DNA of 64,000 nt from Pedobacter sp. ok626 (lineage in GTDB: Bacteria > Bacteroidota > Bacteroidia > Sphingobacteriales > Sphingobacteriaceae): contig NZ_FNEX01000020.1 in assembly GCF_900100435.1 (NCBI RefSeq), positions 62,001 through 126,000 of the forward strand. The letters are read 5' to 3'. The stretch's first letter is position 1, and each line of letters starts with the position of its first letter. The position numbers and the translations under genes are program-made. Below, piece after piece: positions 8,047 to 17,900 of this stretch. The notes under the pieces were generated by a model. It searched no databases. It was not told where the DNA came from and was given only the letters and a program-made list of their open reading frames with translations.

Positions 8047-9078
8047 ATGGAAAACAGCAACTCAGGGCCGGAATTAGAAGAGCAAGATTTATACGAACAT
8101 TTTAACATTGTTGTAGATAAGGGGCAGTCTTTGTTGCGCGTAGATAAGTTTTTGATGCAACGCATGGAAAATGCGTCGCGTAACCGTATCCAAAATGCAA
8201 TTGATGCCGGCAACGTACTGGTTAATCAGAAAACAGTTAAACCTAGCTATAAGGTAAAACCGCTAGACGAGATTTCCATTGTATTTCCGCATCCACCTCG
8301 TGATACTGAAGTTTATCCTGAGGATATTCCATTGGATATTGTGTATGAGGATGAGGACCTATTGGTCGTAAATAAAGTTGCTGGGATGGTTGTGCACCCT
8401 GGTTTTAACAATTATACAGGAACCCTGGTTAATGCTTTGGCTTTTCATTTTGAACAATTGCCACAGTTACCAGGTAACGAGGGGAGACCTGGTTTGGTAC
8501 ACCGTATAGACAAGGATACATCTGGTTTGTTGCTGATTAGCAAGAATGAGATGACGATGACGAAGCTGGCTAAACAGTTTTTTGACCATACCATTACCCG
8601 AAAATATGTGGCTTTGGCTTGGGGTGATATAGAACAAGACGGTACCGTTACGGGTTATATAGGCAGAAGCTTAAAAAACCGAATTGTAATGGATGTATAC
8701 GATGATGAAGAAAAAGGTAAGTGGTCGGTAACACATTATAAGGTGTTAGAGCGTTTAGGTTATGTAACCTTAATTAGTTGCCAGCTAGAAACTGGCCGTA
8801 CACATCAAATCAGAGCGCATATGCAGCACATTGGTCACCCTTTATTTAACGATGCCAATTACGGTGGAGATAAAATTTTAAAAGGAACAACTTTTACCAA
8901 ATACAAGCAATTTGTACAAAACTGCTTTAATATTTTACCGCGTCAGGCACTTCATGCACAAACTTTAGGATTTATTCATCCGAGGACTAAAAAATATATG
9001 GAATTTGAAGCACCTTTGCCTTCCGATTTCGACTCGGCATTGAATAAATGGAGAAATTACATTGTACAACCTTCCTAA
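8047..9078 (+). CDS. rluD: 23S rRNA pseudouridine synthase, RluA/RluD family
   Basis: A 343-aa RluA-family pseudouridine synthase. An N-terminal S4 RNA-binding domain (about residues 25-85: LLRVDKFLMQRMENASRNRIQNAID) is followed by the catalytic domain. It carries the family motif GLVHRIDKDTSGLLLISKN with catalytic Asp155, and later LETGRTHQIRAHMQHIGHPLFND. Having an S4 domain, it is RluD/RluC-like rather than RluA-like. RluD modifies helix 69 of 23S rRNA; the exact site is inferred from family. The next gene starts 17 bases downstream, suggesting an operon with the class IV aminotransferase. Confidence 0.92.
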   Translation: MENSNSGPELEEQDLYEHFNIVVDKGQSLLRVDKFLMQRMENASRNRIQNAIDAGNVLVNQKTVKPSYKVKPLDEISIVFPHPPRDTEVYPEDIPLDIVYEDEDLLVVNKVAGMVVHPGFNNYTGTLVNALAFHFEQLPQLPGNEGRPGLVHRIDKDTSGLLLISKNEMTMTKLAKQFFDHTITRKYVALAWGDIEQDGTVTGYIGRSLKNRIVMDVYDDEEKGKWSVTHYKVLERLGYVTLISCQLETGRTHQIRAHMQHIGHPLFNDANYGGDKILKGTTFTKYKQFVQNCFNILPRQALHAQTLGFIHPRTKKYMEFEAPLPSDFDSALNKWRNYIVQPS

Positions 9079-9095
9079 TACGCTGGCGCAGATAG

Positions 9096-9932
9096 ATGCA
9101 AGAATATATTTTACATAATGATGAGTTTGTAGCCATCAATCACCCAATATTTACGGCCGGTAACCGTGGATTTAAATACGGCGATGGGCTCTTTGAGACG
9201 ATGCGCATGTGCAATGGCAAGCTAAAATTTGCCGAGCTACATGCGGATCGGTTACGTGCAGGGATGATGGCCCTGAAAATGGATGGTAGCGCTTTGCTTG
9301 ATGAATATTTTTTGAAGCAGAAAACATCCGAACTTTGCAAAAAGAATAAATTAAAAGATAATGTCCGTTTCAGGCTATCGGTTTACCGTGCCGGAGACGG
9401 GTTATACACACCTAATGTTAATAAGTCGGGTTATGTTTTAGAAGCTTCTGCACTTGAAGAAGGTAACTACGAGTTGAATAAAAAAGGGCTGATCATTGAT
9501 GTTTTTGATGAATTGACTAAGCCTGTAAATAGTCTTTCTAACTATAAAACAAGCAATTCTTTGCTGTATGTAATGGCCGGACTTTATAAGAAACAGCAGC
9601 GCCTTGATGATGCCTTTATTTTAAACCAACATGGTTTTTTATGCGAAAGTATTAGTTCTAATATTTTTGTTGTTTACGATAAAAAGATCTACACCCCTGC
9701 ATTATCTGAGGGCTGTGTGGCTGGCGTAATGCGTAATGTAGTAATGAGCATGGCCAAAGCACACGAGATCCCTGTGATTGAGGCACAGATTAATCCAGAA
9801 ATATTAAAAGCTGCCGAAGAGGTATTCATCACCAATGCCATTAGTGGTATACGTTGGGTAATGGGCTATGGCCGTAAACGTTATTTTAACGAGATGACTA
9901 AGCTGTTAAGCGCAAAGCTGAACAGTTTTTAA
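9096..9932 (+). CDS. Class IV aminotransferase (aminodeoxychorismate lyase/BCAT-like)
   Basis: A 278-aa fold-type IV PLP enzyme. It shows the typical opening NRGFKYGDGLFETMRM, an early Arg in HADRLRAGMMAL, the PLP Lys151 in SLSNYKTSNSLLYV, and the C-terminal PLP-phosphate region CVAGVMRNVV with EVFITNAISGIRWV. The family includes 4-amino-4-deoxychorismate lyase (PabC), branched-chain aminotransferases and D-amino acid aminotransferases. The short length and GDGLFETMR phrase favour a PabC-like role, but no folate gene is adjacent. It lies 17 bases after rluD and ends 23 bases from the convergent Lrp gene. Confidence 0.82.
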   Translation: MQEYILHNDEFVAINHPIFTAGNRGFKYGDGLFETMRMCNGKLKFAELHADRLRAGMMALKMDGSALLDEYFLKQKTSELCKKNKLKDNVRFRLSVYRAGDGLYTPNVNKSGYVLEASALEEGNYELNKKGLIIDVFDELTKPVNSLSNYKTSNSLLYVMAGLYKKQQRLDDAFILNQHGFLCESISSNIFVVYDKKIYTPALSEGCVAGVMRNVVMSMAKAHEIPVIEAQINPEILKAAEEVFITNAISGIRWVMGYGRKRYFNEMTKLLSAKLNSF

Positions 9933-9948
9933 AAATCGCTATACAGTA

Positions 9949-10009
9949 ACAGATTCTATAAAATGAGATTTCTTTTAAAGGCGCAGCCCAGCTCGATAAT
10001 AGAATCTGT
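9949..10009. repeat. 11-bp inverted repeat at the 3' end of the Lrp gene
   Basis: ACAGATTCTAT (9949-9959) is the exact reverse complement of ATAGAATCTGT (9999-10009), with 39 bases between. It straddles the last codons of the Lrp gene, between two convergent genes. It may fold as a long-loop hairpin in either transcript. No T-run follows the right arm, so it is not a standard terminator. Confidence 0.4.
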
Positions 10010-10408
10010 TTTGGCAATACCAGGTATATTATCAATTTTTTCATAAAGCACCTTTCTCATGTGCTCATGATTTTTAGCCACAATCTTAATATATAGCGTA
10101 TAATTACCGGTAATATAATAACACTCGGTAACCTCAGGGATTTTCTTTAGTTCTGCTATAATGCGATTTGAATCCTGATCTTTTTCCAGTGTTATTCCGG
10201 TAAATGCGCCCCAGTCATAACCAATCTTTTTTTCGTCTAACACGGGTTTGATACCTGTTAAAATGCCTTGTTCAGTTAACCTCGATATCCTTTGATGTAT
10301 CATTGTATTGGATACACCCAGGGCAGTCGCAATAGCTGAATACGCCATTCGGCCGTCCTTTTCAAGTTCTTTTAAAATTTGAATATCAAAATCGTCAATA
10401 CCATTCAT
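9956..10408 (-). CDS. Lrp/AsnC-family transcriptional regulator
   Basis: A 150-aa feast/famine regulator. An N-terminal winged HTH (about residues 5-55: DDFDIQILKELEKDGRMAYS then ALGVSNTMIHQRISRLTEQG) is joined to a RAM/AsnC ligand-binding domain (about 65-150: CYYITGNYTLYIKIVAKNHEHM). Such proteins bind amino acids and regulate their metabolism. It is divergent from the ornithine aminotransferase-arginase operon with a 147-base shared promoter region, which makes it the likely local regulator, responding perhaps to arginine or ornithine. That link is inferred from position. Confidence 0.9.
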   Translation of the reverse strand: MNGIDDFDIQILKELEKDGRMAYSAIATALGVSNTMIHQRISRLTEQGILTGIKPVLDEKKIGYDWGAFTGITLEKDQDSNRIIAELKKIPEVTECYYITGNYTLYIKIVAKNHEHMRKVLYEKIDNIPGIAKTDSIIELGCAFKRNLIL

Positions 10409-10555
10409 GTTTTTTGCAGTTTAATACAAATCCAAATATCGAACATTTTAAGTTAAATTCACTTTATAAGTGTAGCAAATAAGTTAAATAAAACTTTTTT
10501 AAGCCTAGTAATATGAAATTTTGCTAACTTCGCTTCGGCTGACAAGTATTCGACA

Positions 10556-11815
10556 ATGGAGAATTTAATAGAAAAAAGCGCTAGTGAAATGTTAATCGCT
10601 AAGGAAGATAAGTATGGCGCGCACAATTATCATCCGTTACCAGTTGTATTAACCCGTGGAAAAGGCGTGTATGTATGGGATGTAGAGGAAATGAAATATT
10701 TCGATTTTCTTTCGGCTTATTCAGCTGTAAATCAAGGACACTGTCACCCTCGAATTATTGATGCCCTCAAAAACCAGGCAGAGCAACTCACGTTGACTTC
10801 AAGAGCTTTTTATAGCGATAAATTAGGTGACTTTGAAGAGTTTGTCTGTAACTTATTTGGTTATGATAAGGCCCTGATCATGAATTCAGGCGTTGAGGCT
10901 GTGGAAACAGCCATGAAGCTTTGTCGGAAATGGGCATACCAAATCAAAGGAATTCCAGCAAATCAGGCTAAAATTGTTTTTGCCGATGGGAATTTCCATG
11001 GCAGGACCATTTCAGTGATCTCAGCTTCTAACGATGAAAGTGCAAGAAAAGATTTTGGACCTTTCGTATCTGGAATAACACATGTTCCGTATAATGATGT
11101 AGATGCTTTTGAAACCTTATTGAAAACTGATCATAATATTGCAGGCTTTATTGTCGAACCGATACAGGGAGAAGCTGGTGTTGTTGTGCCCGATAGCGAT
11201 TATCTAAAACGCATTAAAGCACTTTGTCAGGCCCACAACGTACTCTTCATTGCGGATGAAATCCAAACGGGAATTGCGCGTACCGGAAGTATGTTGGCTT
11301 CATATGATGTCAATACTGAGGAAAAAAGCGATCAACCTGATATTTTAATACTGGGGAAAGCCATCTCAGGAGGTGTGTTGCCTGTTTCGGCAGTTTTGGC
11401 CAATGACGAGATTATGCTGACCATCAAACCTGGCGAGCATGGGTCAACCTATGGCGGAAATCCATTGGCTTGTGCCGTGGCGAAGGAGGCTTTGCAGGTC
11501 GTGATTGATGAAAACTTAGCTGAAAATGCCCAGAAGCTTGGTGAACAATTCCGGTCTGGCCTTGAAGCCATTGCTGAAAAAACAGATTTAATTCAATTGG
11601 TGAGAGGAAAGGGGCTACTTAACGCAATCGTAATCAATAGTAGCGAAGAATCTGACATGGCCTGGGACATCTGCATGAAATTTAAAGAGAATGGTTTACT
11701 GGCCAAACCTACCCATGGCAATAAAATCCGCTTCGCTCCTCCGTTGGTTATTACAGCAGCACAAATTACCGAAAGTCTGGCCATCATCGAAAAATCTTTA
11801 CTGGAGTTTGCTTAG
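10556..11815 (+). CDS. rocD: Ornithine aminotransferase
   Basis: A 419-aa class III (fold-type I) aminotransferase converting ornithine plus 2-oxoglutarate to glutamate-5-semialdehyde and glutamate. Strong family phrases include EDKYGAHNYHPLPVVLTRGKGVYVWD in two parts, SAYSAVNQGHCHPRI, MNSGVEAVETAMKLCRKW and GFIVEPIQGEAGV. The PLP-contacting Asp234 is in FIADEIQTGI, and the Schiff-base Lys268 in LILGKAISGG. Length matches eukaryotic and Bacillus RocD. Arginase follows after 6 bases. A TAACTTCG sequence (10525-10532) is a near match to the -7 element, 24 bases before the ATG. Confidence 0.95.
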   Translation: MENLIEKSASEMLIAKEDKYGAHNYHPLPVVLTRGKGVYVWDVEEMKYFDFLSAYSAVNQGHCHPRIIDALKNQAEQLTLTSRAFYSDKLGDFEEFVCNLFGYDKALIMNSGVEAVETAMKLCRKWAYQIKGIPANQAKIVFADGNFHGRTISVISASNDESARKDFGPFVSGITHVPYNDVDAFETLLKTDHNIAGFIVEPIQGEAGVVVPDSDYLKRIKALCQAHNVLFIADEIQTGIARTGSMLASYDVNTEEKSDQPDILILGKAISGGVLPVSAVLANDEIMLTIKPGEHGSTYGGNPLACAVAKEALQVVIDENLAENAQKLGEQFRSGLEAIAEKTDLIQLVRGKGLLNAIVINSSEESDMAWDICMKFKENGLLAKPTHGNKIRFAPPLVITAAQITESLAIIEKSLLEFA

Positions 11816-11821
11816 AAATTT

Positions 11822-12772
11822 ATGAAGAGACCGATCAGGCTCATAAAAAACAGATCCGATATTGGGGCAGGAACCCGGGGATCTGATATGGGCATAGATG
11901 CCATTGAAATTGCGGCCATCAACAAGGGGAGTGAATACTTTAACAATTTCCCTTTTGTAGATGTAGAAACACATAATGAAACGATCTATAACAAAGACCG
12001 GAATTCTTTTGCCAAAAGAATTGAGCATGTATTACAGCAATGCTCCCGTGTAGCCAAAACGGTTGAAAATACTTTACTGGATAACTACTTCCCTTTGGTG
12101 CTTTCAGGCGATCATTCCTCTGCTTTGGGTACTATTAGTGGCATCAAAACTGCATATCCTGATAAAACCCTTGGTGTAATCTGGATAGATGCACATGCGG
12201 ATTTGCACTCGCCTTATACTTCTCCTTCGGGAAACATACATGGAATGCCGCTTGCCGCTGCCTTGGCTAACGATAATTTAAGTTGCCAGGTTAATCAGGT
12301 TGAGGGAGAGACTTTAGCTTTCTGGGATAAATTAAAAACAATCGGAACCACTGCATACAAACTAAAACCAGAACATTTAATCTATTTTGGAGTTCGAGAC
12401 ACGGAAGAAGCTGAAGATCTTCAAATCCAGAATTTAGGGATTAAAAACTATAAGGTAGAAGAAGTACGTTTCAGAGGATTAGAAATCTGTGTGCAGGAAG
12501 CGCTGGAAAAACTATCAGATTGTGATTTGATCTATGTTTCTTTTGATGTAGACAGTATGGATTGCGATCTGATCTCTCATGGAACCGGAACCCCCGTTTC
12601 AAAAGGATTTGACCAGCATGAAATTGTGGCTATTGTAAAAAGGATCATTGTCTCTCAAAAGGTGTTATGCTTTGAAGTGGTAGAAGTTAATCCATTGCTG
12701 GACAACAAAGGCAATCGAATGGCTGAGACGGCATTCGAAATATTGGAAGAGGTAACCATATCTATAAACTAA
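11822..12772 (+). CDS. rocF: Arginase (ureohydrolase family)
   Basis: A 316-aa ureohydrolase with all manganese ligands visible: His98 (SGDHSSALGT), Asp123/His125/Asp127 (WIDAHADLHS), and Asp242/Asp244 (SFDVDSMD). The loop SPSGNIHGMPLA is arginase-like and helps separate it from agmatinase. It hydrolyses arginine to ornithine and urea, giving the substrate of the ornithine aminotransferase encoded 6 bases upstream. Together the two take arginine to glutamate semialdehyde. No urease and no pyrroline-5-carboxylate dehydrogenase gene is present in the window, so those steps must lie elsewhere. Confidence 0.92.
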   Translation: MKRPIRLIKNRSDIGAGTRGSDMGIDAIEIAAINKGSEYFNNFPFVDVETHNETIYNKDRNSFAKRIEHVLQQCSRVAKTVENTLLDNYFPLVLSGDHSSALGTISGIKTAYPDKTLGVIWIDAHADLHSPYTSPSGNIHGMPLAAALANDNLSCQVNQVEGETLAFWDKLKTIGTTAYKLKPEHLIYFGVRDTEEAEDLQIQNLGIKNYKVEEVRFRGLEICVQEALEKLSDCDLIYVSFDVDSMDCDLISHGTGTPVSKGFDQHEIVAIVKRIIVSQKVLCFEVVEVNPLLDNKGNRMAETAFEILEEVTISIN

Positions 12773-12802
12773 CCGACTAGTATATTTCATTAACCGAGTC
12801 GT

Positions 12803-12810
12803 TATCTTCG
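12803..12810 (+). promoter_or_regulatory. -7-like element before the first ECF sigma gene
   Basis: TATCTTCG differs at one base from TAnnTTTG and lies 27 bases before the sigma-factor start. No TTG is found at the expected -33 distance. Confidence 0.3.
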
Positions 12811-12837
12811 ATCCTTACCGATTAAATATGTATTTTT

Positions 12838-13434
12838 ATGGCGCTCGGAATTATGAAAGACTACGGCAGCTATACAGATCAGCAATTGGTAACCTTATTA
12901 AAGGATAGAGACGATAGCGCTTTTACAGAAATCTATGAACGCTACTGGTCTGTATTATACATCCATGCAAGGCGTTTGCTGCACGACGATGATTTAGCGC
13001 AAGATACTGTGCATGATGTGTTTGCCACGTTATGGAAGAAAGCAGCTGACCTTCAGCTAACAACCAGTTTAAATTCTTATTTGTATAGAACCGTAAAGAA
13101 TGCGATCCTGAATGACATCCGTCATGAGCGTGTAGCGGCCAACTACCTCGCTGATCTAAAGCGGTTTTACCAGGAGGGAGCAACTTCCACGGATGAATTG
13201 GTACATTTAAAAGAATTGCAGGCGCTGATTGAGCAGGAAATTCAAAATCTTCCTGAAGAAATGAGAAAAGTTTTCGAAATGAGCCGGAAGCGACATTTGA
13301 GCAACGCTGAAATCGCGCTCGAACTCAATAAATCTGAGCTGACTGTCAAAAATCAGATTAAAAGGGCGAAAGATATCCTGCGGGACCGGCTAGATCTACC
13401 GTCATTGTTGATCTTATTATTGTTAAAGCCCTGA
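12838..13434 (+). CDS. ECF sigma factor (FecI-like), first set
   Basis: A 198-aa extracytoplasmic-function sigma factor. Region 2 spans about residues 25-95 (FTEIYERYWSVLYIHARRLL, DDLAQDTVHDVFATLWKKA). Region 4 spans about 135-190 (LPEEMRKVFEMSRKRHLSN, ALELNKSELTVKNQIKRAK). The C-terminal hydrophobic tail (LPSLLILLLLKP) is common in Bacteroidota FecI proteins. It heads a sigma-FecR-SusC-SusD set and probably directs RNA polymerase to the susC promoter once freed by FecR. An internal ATG at 12853 (MKDYGSY) is an equally plausible start. Confidence 0.92.
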   Translation: MALGIMKDYGSYTDQQLVTLLKDRDDSAFTEIYERYWSVLYIHARRLLHDDDLAQDTVHDVFATLWKKAADLQLTTSLNSYLYRTVKNAILNDIRHERVAANYLADLKRFYQEGATSTDELVHLKELQALIEQEIQNLPEEMRKVFEMSRKRHLSNAEIALELNKSELTVKNQIKRAKDILRDRLDLPSLLILLLLKP

Positions 13435-13581
13435 TCCTCCTCAATTACTTTGTTTTCCAGCGTAGATTATTAGCTCCTGGTTCAATTTTTATTATTTTTT
13501 TAAATATTTTTTGATGATGGCTAGTCATTCCAGGTTAGCAAAGTGTCTTACCAATATATCCTGGAAAAAAAAACTTGTAAA

Positions 13582-14712
13582 ATGGAGCATGAAGACATCA
13601 AAAATTTAATCGCTAAATATCAGGATGGAACCGCGAGTCAGGAGGAAAGACTGGTTGTCGACGAATGGTATAATTTCATTACGAAAAAAGAGGCCAGCAA
13701 ACCCGTCGATTTTGATGTGATTTCAGCGAAGGATGCGATATGGTCCCGTTTATCTCTGGATATTCAGGAGCCGAAAAAGAATAAATCATTATATCTGTAT
13801 GTTGCCGGGTTAGCTGCAGCAATTGCGCTTATTCTTTCGGGTGTTTACTTTTTCTACACTGCAACGCCCCCTGCAGATAAACCCATGGTTAAAAATGAGC
13901 AACGAAATGATGTTGGACCAGGGAAATTTGGTGCTACACTGACACTGGCTAATGGCAGGAAGATCAGGTTGGCTGACGTGTCAAAGGGCGAACTGGCGAA
14001 GGAAGCCGGTATCTCTATTTCTAAAACCGCCGATGGCCAGCTGGTTTATTCAGTTGAAAAATCGGTTTCTGCTGAAAATGCGGTCAACACTATTGCTACC
14101 GCCAATGGTGAAATCTATGAAATCCACTTACCTGATGGTACATTGATCCATTTAAATGCGGCTTCGAGCCTGACTTACAAAACCTCTTTAATTGAAAATG
14201 GAAAACGTGTGGTTAGCTTGAAGGGTGAAGGGTATTTTGAAGTCGCTAAAGACAGGCAGCATCCTTTTATTGTAAAAACGGATAAACAAGAAGTCGAAGT
14301 ACTCGGTACACATTTTAACATCAGCAGTTATGCCGATGATGAGGTAGAAAAAACGACACTTCTGGAAGGAAGTATCAGACTACGTACTGCGGGTATTTCC
14401 AGGATTTTGAAACCTGGTCAGCAGGGTAAACTCAGAAACGGAAAACTGACTGTTATTGAAACCGATACAGACCTGGTTGTGGCCTGGAAAAACAATGAGT
14501 TTATGTTTGAAAGTGAGCGCATTGAAGACTTGATGAAGATGGTGGAACGCTGGTATAATGTTGAAGTGATTTATGTGGGTGAGAAAACCACAGAGCGGTT
14601 CAGTGGCGGTGTGTCAAGATTTGATAATATATCTAAAGTGCTCAACATTGTGGAGGCGACGGGTGCCAGCCATTTTACTGTAAAAGGAAGAAAAATCTAC
14701 GTCTCTAAGTAA
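13582..14712 (+). CDS. FecR-type anti-sigma factor, first set
   Basis: A 376-aa single-pass inner-membrane anti-sigma factor. The cytoplasmic N-terminus (MEHEDIKNLIAKYQDGTASQ, the sigma-binding FecR_N-like part) precedes a membrane helix at about residues 65-85 (LYVAGLAAAIALILSGVYFF). The periplasmic FecR domain contains DGTLIHLNAASSLTYK, KGEGYFEVAKD and TDKQEVEVLGTHFNISSY. A C-terminal DUF4974 domain carries FESERIEDLMKMVERWYNVEV. The start chosen is ATG 13582; an in-frame GTG at 13543 would add 13 residues that do not fit the family. The 147-base gap after the sigma gene is AT-rich. Confidence 0.92.
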   Translation: MEHEDIKNLIAKYQDGTASQEERLVVDEWYNFITKKEASKPVDFDVISAKDAIWSRLSLDIQEPKKNKSLYLYVAGLAAAIALILSGVYFFYTATPPADKPMVKNEQRNDVGPGKFGATLTLANGRKIRLADVSKGELAKEAGISISKTADGQLVYSVEKSVSAENAVNTIATANGEIYEIHLPDGTLIHLNAASSLTYKTSLIENGKRVVSLKGEGYFEVAKDRQHPFIVKTDKQEVEVLGTHFNISSYADDEVEKTTLLEGSIRLRTAGISRILKPGQQGKLRNGKLTVIETDTDLVVAWKNNEFMFESERIEDLMKMVERWYNVEVIYVGEKTTERFSGGVSRFDNISKVLNIVEATGASHFTVKGRKIYVSK

Positions 14713-14915
14713 TAACCTAAACTAACAGAGTATTAACCTTTAATTTGAAAGCATGAAAAGAAGATTACCATAAGCGCATCGTGAAAAAGAAACCAGAAAT
14801 GCCTTTAGCACCCCTGGTTTCAGTCTGGCACATTTAATTTTTAAAAATCAACGTTAACCGCAGATCCCTGGATCCTGGAAAGAAAAGGAGTCTGCTCAAC
14901 CAAACCTAAACACTA
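14713..14915 (+). promoter_or_regulatory. susC leader 1: mini-ORF plus hairpin
   Basis: The gap between fecR and susC. Just after the fecR stop it has ACCTAAAC, then a six-codon mini-ORF (14753-14773, MKRRLP), then AAAGAAAC opening a hairpin: GAAACCAG (14789-14796) pairs with CTGGTTTC (14814-14821). The same order of elements is found at 27376-27543 in the second set. The susC promoter used by the ECF sigma factor should also lie here. Leader function is inferred. Confidence 0.5.
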
Positions 14916-17900
14916 ATGTATCAAAATTCACGGAAATTTGGTATGCCTAAACGGCTATACCATAAAATATTGCTGACTATGCGTTTAACCATCGTGATAT
15001 TAATAGCATGTCTTATGCAGGTTAGTGCCTCGAGCCTTGCACAAAGAGTAACCTTATCTAAATCAAATACGCCTTTAAAGGCTATTTTTAAGGAGTTAAA
15101 GGCACAAACAGGTTATAATTTCTTTTATACCGACAATTTATTAGACAATGTCGGGCCTGTAAGTATCAACGTGAGAAATTCAGACCTGGCCGATGTACTG
15201 GAATTGATTTTTAGCGGGCAGCAACTGGACTATTTAATCCGGGATAAGACGGTTATCGTCAAAGCAGCCACAGTGACAAGACAGAATATCATTTCAGGTT
15301 TTGTGGGTGACAAAAAGGACCGCAAGGCACTTCCAATGGTCACAGTTGCCATTAAGGGAACAAAATCATCCGTGCAGACAGACCAGAACGGAAAATTTAC
15401 GATCAGTGTACCCAGTGGTGCCAAAGCGTTGGAATTTCGTTATTTAGGCTACAAGACCATAGAAATTCCGATTACTGTAAATGCCGATTACACCATCTAT
15501 ATGGAGGAAGATCAGAGAGTACTGAACGAAACGGTCATAACAGGTATATTTGACCGGAAGTCCGGTAGTTTTTCGGGGGCAGCAAGAACGCTGACCGGTG
15601 TTGAGCTGAAAAAAGTAAGCTCCAATAATGTTTTTGCAGCCGTAGCGGCACTAGACCCTGCATTTCGCATTGTACCAAATAATGTTGCAGGTGGTAATAT
15701 CAACCAGTTGCCTGAAATTCAGATGCGTGGGCAGAATTCATTCCCTAATCTTACCGGACAGCTTTCAGGGAACCCCAATGCACCGCTTTTTATCTTAGAT
15801 GGTTTTGAGGTGAGCCTGCAAAGAATAGTGGATCTGGATATGAACTTAATCAGTAGCATTACCTTGTTAAAAGATGCGTCGGCCACCGCTATTTACGGTT
15901 CCAGAGGTGCCAATGGAATTATGGTAGTGACCACAGTGGTGCCACAAGCTGGTAAAATTCAGGTGACCTTTAACAATGACTTCAGGTTTACCACACCCGA
16001 TTTGTCGGTGTATAACCTGTTGGATGCCAAAGATAAACTTAATTTTGAGCAACGCGCCGGCGTTTATGCCGGTGGCAGTAACCAGCAGCAAAACAAATTG
16101 GATGTCCTGTATAACGAACGGTACAAAGCGATGGTTAGTGGCGTGAACACCGACTGGCTGGCCTTACCTGTACAGAACGGCTACAGTAACAGAAGTTCGC
16201 TATACCTGCAGGGTGGAGATGAAACCATCCGTTACGGCCTCCAGTTTTCAGGTGATATGGCCTCAGGCGTCATGAAAGGGCAGACGAGAAATAATTATTC
16301 GGGACAGTTTGACCTGAACTATGTAGTTAAAAAATTCCAGTTCAGCAATTCCATCCGTATTTTCCAGAATAAGGCGAATGAATCTCCATATGGTAATTTT
16401 AGTGAATACGTAACGATGAACCCTTACTGGGCCCCTTATGATGAAAACGGAAAAGCAAAAAAAATGCTGGAAGATTATCGCATAGACAATACGGTATATA
16501 GCCAGACCAGTCCGGTATACGATGCGACTTTAAATTCTGTGAACAGCAGTAAATATTTTGGTTTATCTAACAACCTAACGGTCAGATATACAGCTTCGTC
16601 TGCATTTTACCTCGAAAGCAGACTGAGTCTCAATAAGCAAAACTCGGCCGCAGATCAGTTCTATTCTGCCGAAGACAGCCGCTTTTCAGAAATTACTGAC
16701 CTCAACAGGAAAGGGAGCTATACGGTCAGGAATGAAAATACAGGAAGTTACCAAAGTCTGACCACCGCAAACCTGAATCTGAGTTACGGCCCCCATCAGA
16801 TCTTTTCAAATATAGGTTTCGATATCAGGAACAGTAATTCTGAGTATTATAGCATCACCGCTGAAGGATTCCCATACGATCGCCTGGATAACCTGCTCTT
16901 TGCCACACAATACCAGGCCAACGGCCGTCCAACAGGTGATGAGAGTACGGTACGTAGTTTGGGCCTGATTTATAGTGGCAGCTACACTTACGACAACCGT
17001 TTTCTTGCTGATGTATCCTTCCGTCGTGACGGCTCTTCCCAGTACGGCTCTAAAAAGCGGTTTGGCACCTTTTGGTCAACAGGTATTGGCTGGAACATCC
17101 ACAATGAAAAATTCTTTAGAAAGGGCGACGTAGTCAACCGCCTGAAAATACGGGCCAGTTATGGCCCTACAGGCTCACAAAACCTACCTGCCTATGCTTC
17201 ACAATTCAGGTATAACTTTGGTACCAGTACCAGTTATTACGGTGAACTGGGCTCAACACTGATCGGACTGGGGAACGAAAAACTGAGCTGGCAAAACGTT
17301 TATAAAGGCAATATCGGCGCAGATGTAGTCCTGTTCAAAGAGAAACTGGATTTGCGCGTTGACTTTTATCGGGAAAACACCAGGAATGCCCTCACTACCA
17401 TCTCCCTGGCCCCCTCAACGGGCTTTACCAGCTATTCTGAAAACCTCGGACAACTCCAGAATACAGGCTTCGAGTTCTCAATGCGCTACAAGATCCTTGA
17501 AAATGCGGCCAACGGCCTGCTCTGGTCGGTAAATGTAAATGGTTCCACCAATAAAAATATCCTTAAAGAGATCTCTAACAAACTGAAAGCCTCCAATGAC
17601 ATCGCAAACAATGCAAACACCGATCAGGTGGTGCCTAATGTGTTGTTTCAGGAAGGCGAGTCGCTCAATACCATCTATGTCGTGCGCTCATTAGGGGTCG
17701 ATCCGGCAACAGGATCGGAATTATATCTGACAAAAAACGGGGAGAAAACCTTTACCTGGAATGCCGTGGATAAAGTCGCTTTTGGAATTGCTCAGCCAAA
17801 ATGGAACGGAAACTTTGGTTCTAACTTTATGTATAAAGGCTTTGACCTGAACCTCATCTTTAATTATCAGTTTGGTGGGCAGCTGTATAACCAGACGCTG

